Assembly (NCBI GenBank): GCA_963854835.1
Contig: OY978530.1
Span: 40,280,251-40,344,250 of the forward strand
Length of the DNA stretch: 64,000 bases
Source of the DNA: Megamerina dolium
Lineage: Eukaryota > Arthropoda > Insecta > Diptera > Megamerinidae
Reading direction: 5' to 3'
Under the pieces are notes generated by a model that saw only the letters and a program-made list of their open reading frames with translations, made no database searches and had not been told where the DNA came from. This document shows positions 56,421-64,000 of the stretch, one piece after another; positions within the stretch are counted from its first letter, which is position 1, and each line of letters opens with the position of its first letter. Position numbers and translations under genes: made by a program.

Positions 56421-58116
56421 ATGCCAAAAGGCAATAATTCGAAAAAGGGCAATGACGTCACATCAGCAGATGTAACGATTAACAGCTCAGATTCAATTTC
56501 ATTTAACAAAAGGAAAAGTGCATCGATTAAACATCAGCTAATGGCACTAAATAAAACTTTGTCGGTGCAGCGTCTTGGTGAGCTCGATGAAGCCGAACTT
56601 TCTGTGCACGTGGAGTACGTTGAGAGCATGCACGATGCAGTCGATTCTCGAAGAAGCTGATCCACGAGAACTGGATGGAACAGGCCGAGAAGAATTTTTC
56701 GACATGTACCTAGAAGTTAAGGCAAAGCTGTCACGCGAACTCAATTTACATAGAAGGACAAACGTAAGGCACTCATCCACCGCTAGACATTTCGCATTGG
56801 ATGAATCACCGTCCACATTATTTTTATCGTTACGAAAAGCTCGACTTCCCGAGTTGAAAATACCGAAATTCAGTGGAGCATACATAGATTGGCCTAATTT
56901 CTTCGCCCTGTTCAGCAGTGTTATTGACAAAGACTTAGAATTGAGCAAAGTGGAAAAACTTCAACATCTGCGCGATAGTTTGCAAGGAGCCGCATTAGAA
57001 ACCATTTGCTCACTTGAGCCAGTTGATGAGAATTATGACAAAGCCGTGGCTCTACTAAAGAATCGATTTGATAATAAATTACTTGTTTTTCAGGCACACG
57101 TTAAGGCGATTTTCGGCCTTAAAACTGTTAATAGAAGTTCTGCTAGTGGCTTGCGAGAATTGAGCGACAAATTCAATTCACATCTTCGTGCACTTTATAC
57201 CTTGGCAACACCTGAACAAAGTTTAGATGGATTACTAATTCATCTTGCTACCAGAAAATTCGATCAGAAGACACAGGAGAAATGGGAAGAGGACTTGCCG
57301 ATACAGACATTGCCAACTTTGAATTCAATGACCTCGTTTTTGGCGAAGCGATGCCGCATAATGGAAAATTTGGAAAGTGCTAAGGTAACGCAAACACCTA
57401 GCAGTCAGTTGGGCAAAAATTCGAATACCAATAAAGGCATTAGAAACGTTTTGGTAGCATCTTCAAGTTCCTCTAGCTTTTGCGTATTTTGCGATTCGAA
57501 AGACCATTATATAAATAATTGTATAAAATTCATAAATTTATCGCCGAATTTGCGTAATGTATTGCTAGCTACAGCAATGATTTTAGTAAAAAATCATTCA
57601 GGCGTCTTCGTTCCATGCCGCGCTATTCTCGACTCAGCATCTCAAATAAATTTCGTAACTACTCGCTTGGCAAATCTGTTGCAACTTCCATTCAAAAAAT
57701 CAACAATTGTGATCTCCGGTATTGACGAATCCAACTTCGTTGCCGACAAGGACATTGACGTTTTCGCACAATCGCAAGATAAAAGCTCCAACACATCGTT
57801 CGCTGCTGTGGTCACACCCAGCATAACAGATTATCAACTTAACTTCAACCTTACTTCGGAATGGAAGATACCATCAAATATTACTTTTGCAGATCCACTA
57901 TTCTTCAAACCACAGCGCATTGACTTGCTTATTGGCGCAGGTTTATTTTTTGATTTGATGTGTGTTGGCCAAATTCGCATTGCTAGTAATTTGCCAATGT
58001 TACAAAAAACTCGACTGGGTTGGGTTGTGTCTGGAGGTGTTTCATACATCACCAAACAATCATCGTCACTCGCAGCTTGCACCAAAAACGTATCTGCACA
58101 ACAACAACGATATTGA
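56421..58116 (+). pseudogene. BEL/Pao gag-protease, unit 3
   Basis: The same frameshift near 56,640 divides the 79-codon start from the 513-codon frame (56575-58116). That frame is unbroken from the gag core through the knuckle and protease to SAQQQRY. It shares with unit 2 the variants SSQLGKNSNT and KNHSGVF, where units 1 and 4 have CQLGENANT and KNRSGVF. Confidence 0.92.
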
Positions 58117-59228
58117 ACGATATTGTTAAAAGATTTTGGGAAATAGAGAACTGTTTCGACTCTGCTCCTCCATCTTCTGAAGAAGACGATTGGTGTGAGC
58201 AGCATTTCAAAGAAAATTTCACTCGTTTAGCTTCGGGAGAGTATTCGGTACGTTTGTCTGCAAAAAGAAACTTGAGCGCTCTTGGCGACTCACGTAATCA
58301 TGCTCTTCGAAGATTTAAAAACTTAGAGCGAAAATTGGAAAATAATCATGATTTGAAAACTCAATATATTTCCTTTATGAATGAGTATGCATCGCTGCAC
58401 CATATGTCACTGGCAAAACCACAAGCCACAACAACAACTTATTTTCTACCACATCACTGCGTGCAAAAGCTTGACAGCACAAGGACTAAGCTTCGCGTCG
58501 TATTCGATGGCTCCGCAAAAACAACAACGGGCTACTCGCTAAATGACGTTTTGTTAGCGGGCCCAACTATTCAGCCAAAATTGTTCAAAACTCTTTCACA
58601 ATTTCGCTTTCGTAAATTCGCTCTTTGCGGAGACATATGTAAAATGTACCGATGTGTACGTGTGACATCTCCAGACGAATATCATCAATGTATATTATGG
58701 CGTGAGCATCCACTCGATGAGATAAAGGTATACAAGTTGGACACTGTAACATATGGTACGAAATCTGCCGACTTTTCGGCAATTCGTGCTATGCATCAAC
58801 TTTCGTACGATGAAGAAGAATCATTTCCAATAGGCGCAAAAATCGTGAGAAGAGATTTTTATGTTGACGATCTCATTTCAAGCGGAGATACTATAGAGGA
58901 AGTGGTTGAGATCAGACGTCAGGTTAAAGGTTTACTTCAGCGTGGAGGATTCAACATTCGTAAGTGGTGCTCAAACGAGGCTAGTACCCTTCAAGGCATT
59001 GTTGACTCGGAACGTGAGAGTATGCTCAAATTCCATGATGGAACTTATGTAACGAAGACTCTTGGCCTCGTTTGGGACCCTAACACAGATAATTTCTTAT
59101 TCTCTTTTTCGCCTATCGCACATAATGCAAGCGCAACAAAGCGTACGATACTTTCACATATCGCCAAATTTTATGATCCGCTTGGACTTGTTTCGCCAGT
59201 TATTACGAAAGCAAAAATTCTCCTATAA
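58117..59228 (+). pseudogene. BEL/Pao reverse transcriptase, unit 3
   Basis: It is nearly identical to the unit 1 RT, with the same -1 offset from gag-protease, the same motifs A and C, and the same stop after VITKAKILL. It has Ser for Pro in RLSAKRN. Confidence 0.92.
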
Positions 59229-60969
59229 ACCCTTTGGAAGGAAAAACTGCAATGGGACGAAAGTTTGCCTCAGTCGTTGCTAGCTAGCTGGACTGACATT
59301 TGTGCTCAGTATGCTTGTATGGTTTAGTGAGCAGTTTTAAATTTCCTCGTTTTGTATTGACACCTCATTCCAGTTGGGAGATTCATGCTTTCTGCGACGC
59401 AAGTTTGGCTGCGTTTGGTGCTTGCGTCTACATTCGTTCGGAGTGTGATGGTTTCTTAAAATCATGCTTACTTTGTGCAAAGTCGAGAGTCTCGCCTCTG
59501 AAGAACGGCGACGGAAGGTTTTAATTACTTCTCAACTACGCGACATAACGCTCGATTGCAAGTACCACAACTCCTTTCACAAGTTGCAGCGCATCTTTGC
59601 ATACGTTTACCATTTTTACCAAACGCGCAGTACTCACGTTGATAGCCAACCGCTGACTCCACTGAACATCAAAAGGGGTACACACCTACTAATTCGTCAC
59701 ATTCAACAAGTTCATTTTGCAGCTGAGCTCAAAGCGCTACGGTTTGATAAGAAACTTAACTCGTCAAGCAAACTACGCTCATTAAATCCATTTGTCGACT
59801 CATTCGGGCTTCTTCGCGTTGGAGGGCGCTTGCAAAACTCATTGTTGGACTTTGAAGCAAAACATCCACTTCTATTGCCAAAGCATCATCCAGTCACTAA
59901 CGCAATAATTGACTACTTTCATCGTAAATATCTACATGCAGGACCACAGAGCGTACTAGCTTCGATTCGACAGCAATATTGGCCAATTGGTGGTCGAAAG
60001 ACTGTTTCCAGTGTTATAAACAAATGCATTCGATGTTTTCGTTTGAAACCAAAAATTTACGAGCATATTATGGGTAGCCTACCATCCGACAGAGTACAAG
60101 CAAACAGAGCCTTTTTCACCACTGGTATTGACTATTGCGGGCCATTCTACTATAAGTCAGCAGTTCGGACTAGGCCACCTATCAAATGCTACATATGCAT
60201 TTTCGTTTGCTTCAGCACGAAGGCTTGTTATCTGGAACTTGTTCAAGACCTTTCCACATCATCATTTTTAGCAGCTCTAAAACGCTTTATTTGCACAAGA
60301 GACAAGCCACACACAATTTGGTCTGATAATGCAACGAACTTTGTCGGAGCTAAAAACGAAGTGCAAGATTTAAGGCAATTGCTTTTAAGCAATTCTCATA
60401 ACACTGAAATCACCAATCAATGCATCTCAGAAGGCATCGCATGGAGATACATTCCGCCTCGTTCACCACATTTTGGTGGATTATGGGAGGCAGCGAAATT
60501 CCACTTTATACAGAATCCAAATGATTTGGACGTGCTGACACCTGCTCATTTCCTCATAGGTGCGCCATTTACATCTTTCGTTGAACCAGACGTCACCAGT
60601 CTCGATATCAGTCGTTTAAACCGATGGCAGCGCATTTGTCATATGCAGCAAGTGTTTTGGAAAATGTGGAGCAGCTCATACCTCTCACTTCTACAAGAGC
60701 GAGTCAAGTGGCAAAAATCAAATGGCGGTATTCAAGTTGGAAATATGGTCATTTTAAAAGACGAAAACCTACCATCACTGAAATGGCGACTAGGGCGTGT
60801 AGAGACTTTAATTTATGGCTCCGATGGCGTGGCTCGTGTTGCAATTATTCGCACTGCCAATGGACTTGTTAAGCAAGCTGTGGGGAAAATTGCTGTGCTT
60901 CCTATTGAGAATGAATCGGTTGAAAGCCTACACCTTCCAACGTGGGGAGGATGTTCGCAGCAGCACTAA
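59229..60969 (+). pseudogene. BEL/Pao RNase H remnant and integrase, unit 3
   Basis: The RNase H start is readable here (SSWEIHAFCDASLAAFGACV, 59300-59524) because a stop seen in unit 1 is absent. The domain then breaks at the same deletion as in unit 1. The integrase frame (59464-60969) has the same core residues and the same deletion after GGLWEAA. It differs from unit 1 at a few residues (RYIPP for RFIPP, NPNDL for NPDDL, KQAVG for KRAVG). Confidence 0.92.
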
Positions 60970-61356
60970 TTTTATATCGGGACTCGCAGCACTATTTCTA
61001 TTTCGGGACTCGCAGAGCTAACTTTCATGATCATATAATAAACTATCATTTTATATTGGAATGTACTAAATCTCGAGATCATAAACGAAACTGTAATTCT
61101 CTTATTCTCTCTGAATTTAGTGATCATACATGCAACTGTAAACTCTCTCATTGCAATTGACTAAATTTTTATCTATTTCTTTCATTATCTCATTCTTATG
61201 TACATATAATCATAAGCATAGCCTAACTTTAATATTCTACAACTGTTAACTTCACTTCTACTGCGACCATGATTCAATAAAGTTGATAAACTTCTTTAAG
61301 AGTTTATAATTTTCAATTCGCAAATAGGTGGAGCAAATCAGCTCTTCCTCGAAACA
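60952..61356 (+). repeat. LTR 4 (405 bp), shared by units 3 and 4
   Basis: It lies between the unit 3 polypurine tract and the unit 4 primer site. Its first bases match LTR 2 (TGTTCGCAGCAG). Confidence 0.95.
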
Positions 61357-61587
61357 TTTGGTGACCCCGACGTGATCGGGTTAGAAGTCATTTCGCGTTA
61401 TAACTATTTGAGTTTTAATTAAATCACATTTTCGTTTCATTTTTCGCAAATTCGAAGTTAATAAAACTTAAAATAAATCAATTTTGTTGCGGCAATATAT
61501 AAGCACATAACGGAGGTAACTGGTGATAATACCGTTACTCCTATTTACTTACGTATCGTACGGCACATATTTATTTGCAAAGCCAAC

Positions 61588-63283
61588 ATGCCAAAAGGCA
61601 ATAATTCGAAAAAGGGCAATGACGTCACATCAGCAGATGTAACGATTAACAGCTCAGATTCAATTTCATTTAACAAAAGGAAAAGTGCATCGATTAAACA
61701 TCAGCTAATGGCACTAAATAAAACTTTGTCGGTGCAGCGTCTTGGTGAGCTCGATGAAGCCGAACTTTCTGTGCACGTGGAGTACGTTGAGAGCATGCAC
61801 GATGCAGTCGATTCTCGAAGAAGCTGATCCACGAGAACTGGATGGAACAGGCCGAGAAGAATTTTTCGACATGTACCTAGAAGTTAAGGCAAAGCTGTCA
61901 CGCGAACTCAATTTACATTGAAGGACAAACGTAAGGCACTCATCCACCGCTAGACATTTCGCATTGGATGAATCACCGTCCACATTATTTTCATCGTTAC
62001 GAAAATCTCGACTTCCCGAGTTGAAAATATCGAAATTCGGTGGAGCATACATAGATTGGCCTAATTTCTTCGCCCTGTTCAGCAGTGTTATTGACAAAGA
62101 CTTAGAATTGAGCAAAGTGGAAAAACTTCAACATCTGCGCGATAGTTTGCAAGGACCCGCATTAGAAACCATTTGCTCACTTGAGCCAGTTGATGAGAAT
62201 TATGACAAAGCCGTGGCTCTACTAAAGAATCGATTTGATAATAAATTACTTGTTTTTCAGGCACACGTTAAGGCGATTTTCGGCCTTAAAACTGTTAATA
62301 GAAGTTCTGCTAGTGGCTTGCGAGAATTGAGCGACAAATTCAATTCACATCTTCGTGCACTTTATACCTTGGCAACACCTGAACAAAGTTTAGATGGATT
62401 ACTAATTCATCTTGCTACCAGAAAATTCGATCAGAAGACACAGGAGAAATGGGAAGAGGACTTGCCGATACAGACATTGCCAACTTTGAATTCAATGACC
62501 TCGTTTTTGGCGAAGCGATGCCGCATAATGGAAAATTTGGAAAGTGCTAAGGTAACGCAAACACCTAGCTGTCAGTTGGGCGAAAATGCGAATACCAATA
62601 AAGGCATTAGAAACGTTTTGGTAGCATCTTCAAGTTCCTCTAGCTTTTGCGTATTTTGCGATTCGAAAGACCATTATATAAATAATTGTATAAAATTCAT
62701 AAATTTATCGCCGAATTTGCGTAATGTATTGCTAGCTACAGCAATGATTTTAGTAAAAAATCGTTCAGGCGTCTTCGTTCCATGCCGCGCTATTCTCGAC
62801 TCAGCATCTCAAATAAATTTCGTAACTACTCGCTTGGCAAATCTGTTGCAACTTCCATTCAAAAAATCAACAATTGTGATCTCCGGTATTGACGAATCCA
62901 ACTTCGTTGCCGACAAGGAGATTGACGTTTTCGCACAATCGCAAGATAAAAGCTACAACACTTCGTTCGCTGCTGTGGTCACACCCAGCATAACAGATTA
63001 TCAACTTAACTTCAACCTTACTTCGGAATGGAAGATACCATCAAATATTACTCTTGCAGATCCACTATTCTTCAAACCACAGCGCATTGACTTGCTTATT
63101 GGCGCAGGTTTATTTTTTGATTTGATGTGTGTTGGCCAAATTCGCATTGCTAGTAATTTGCCAATGTTACAAAAAACTCGACTGGGTTGGGTTGTGTCTG
63201 GAGGTGTTTCATACATCACCAAACAATCATCGTCACTCGCAGCTTGCACCAAAAACGTATCTGCACAACAACAACGATATTGA
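61588..63283 (+). pseudogene. BEL/Pao gag-protease, unit 4
   Basis: It has the same 79-codon start and family-wide frameshift. A private stop (TTGAAGG for TAGAAGG near 61,918) breaks gag. Private changes cluster at 61,990-62,160 (FSSLRKSRLPELKISKFGG, GPALE). From there to 63283 the frame is open and carries the unit 1-type variants CQLGENANT and KNRSGVF. Confidence 0.92.
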
Positions 63284-64000
63284 ACGATATTGTTAAAAGA
63301 TTTTGGGAAATAGAGAACTGTTTCGACTCTGCTCCTCCATCTTCTGAAGAAGACGATTGGTGTGAGCAGCATTTCAAAGAAAATTTCACTCGTTTAGCTT
63401 CGGGAGAGTATTCGGTACGTTTGCCTGCAAAAAGAAACTTGAGCGCTCTTGGCGACTCACGTAATCATGCTCTTCGAAGATTTAAAAACTTAGAGCGAAA
63501 ATTGGAAAATAATCATGATTTGAAAACTCAATATATTTCCTTTATGAATGAGTATGCATCGCTGCACCATATGTCACTGGCAAAACCACAAGCCACAACA
63601 ACAACTTATTTTCTACCACATCACTGCGTGCAAAAGCTTGACAGCACAAGGACTAAGCTTCGCGTCGTATTCGATGGCTCCGCAAAAACAACAACGGGCT
63701 ACTCGCTAAATGACGTTTTGTTAGCGGGCCCAACTATTCAGCCAAAATTGTTCAAAACTCTTTCACAATTTCGCTTTCGTAAATTCGCTCTTTGCGGAGA
63801 CATATGTAAAATGTACCGATGTGTACGTGTGACATCTCCAGACGAATATCATCAATGTATATTATGGCGTGAGCATCCACTCGATGAGATAAAGGTATAC
63901 AAGTTGGACACTGTAACATATGGTACGAAATCTGCCGACTTTTCGGCAATTCGTGCTATGCATCAACTTTCGTACGATGAAGAAGAATCATTTCCAATAG
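63284..64000 (+). pseudogene. BEL/Pao reverse transcriptase, unit 4, cut by the window end
   Basis: The RT frame continues through KLRVVFDGSAKTTTGYSLND and motif A (LCGDICKMYRCVRV) to HQLSYDEEESFPI at the last base. Motif C lies beyond the window. Confidence 0.92.

Larger units (their letters stand above)
48655..64000 (+). mobile_element. Head-to-tail array of a BEL/Pao element sharing LTRs
   Basis: Four 405-bp LTRs (48655, 53800, 55785 and 60952) alternate with internal regions of 4740, 1580, 4762 and at least 2644 bp. At each inner junction, one side of the LTR is the polypurine tract (GGGGAGGA then TGTTCG) and the other is the primer site (GAAACA then TTTGGTGACC). No host DNA or target duplication intervenes. 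Units 1 and 3 differ in length by exactly the 22-bp deletion in unit 1. The array continues past the window. Confidence 0.95.

Noticed and set aside
48655..61356. Nested or independent insertions of four BEL elements
   Set aside because: No host DNA or target duplication lies at the inner junctions, and lesions are shared, so LTR-sharing tandem units fit better.

Overview
The window is AT-rich nuclear DNA from an insect, most likely a higher dipteran and possibly a tephritid fruit fly. This rests on the mix of mobile elements: BEL/Pao LTR elements, R1-, Jockey- and RTE-type non-LTR elements, a mariner copy resembling the 'rosa' type, and tRNA-headed SINEs. No ordinary single-copy protein-coding host gene could be supported. 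One stretch (about 41.4-42.9 kb) looks like small spliced exons.

Layout. 0-8 kb: a 437-bp direct repeat (479-916 and 3749-4185), a TIR element with a Jockey-type RT fragment inside (1710-2905), and a decayed APE-type non-LTR element (about 4186-7996) split by a SINE with a 12-bp target duplication (7243-7694). 8-29.6 kb: the decayed remains of an endogenous double-stranded DNA virus of the adintovirus / Polinton-like type. It includes an adenain-like protease on the minus strand (8293-8525), an integrase C-terminus (minus), a packaging ATPase, a double-jelly-roll major capsid protein (minus), a PLA2-domain minor capsid protein, a second adenain-like protease, a possible penton-like fragment, a zinc-finger ORF and a protein-primed family B DNA polymerase. 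Six later insertions interrupt it: a 642-bp TIR element, a truncated non-LTR element, a mariner deletion copy, a hAT-like MITE, a 7.8-kb BEL/Pao retrotransposon (19812-27603, TSD ATTTG) and a second mariner deletion copy. A BEL-like LTR (29616-30243) abuts the last polymerase fragment.

30-36 kb: an RTE-type non-LTR element on the minus strand (30244-33047), then a second, different Polinton-type DNA polymerase B on the minus strand (33390-35752). 36-43 kb: mostly non-coding, with two SINE copies, a BED-finger fragment, a mariner copy with both TIRs (40141-41380), exon-like segments and a perfect 28-bp hairpin. 43.4-48.2 kb: a decayed R1-clade element with a 13-bp target duplication and 76-bp tandem repeats in its 5' UTR. 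48.7-64 kb: a head-to-tail array of one BEL/Pao family in which consecutive units share 405-bp LTRs (LTR-int-LTR-int-LTR-int-LTR-int), running off the window.

The most unusual signal is a set of 15-nt perfect or near-perfect hairpins of the form GTT-NNN-NNN-NNN-AAC in the virus-like region. Three of them, back to back, form a module of about 50 bp that lies in the same reading frame inside two unrelated viral genes (polymerase and integrase), with a partial copy in a third. This looks like a small palindromic element that inserts into viral coding sequence without breaking the frame.
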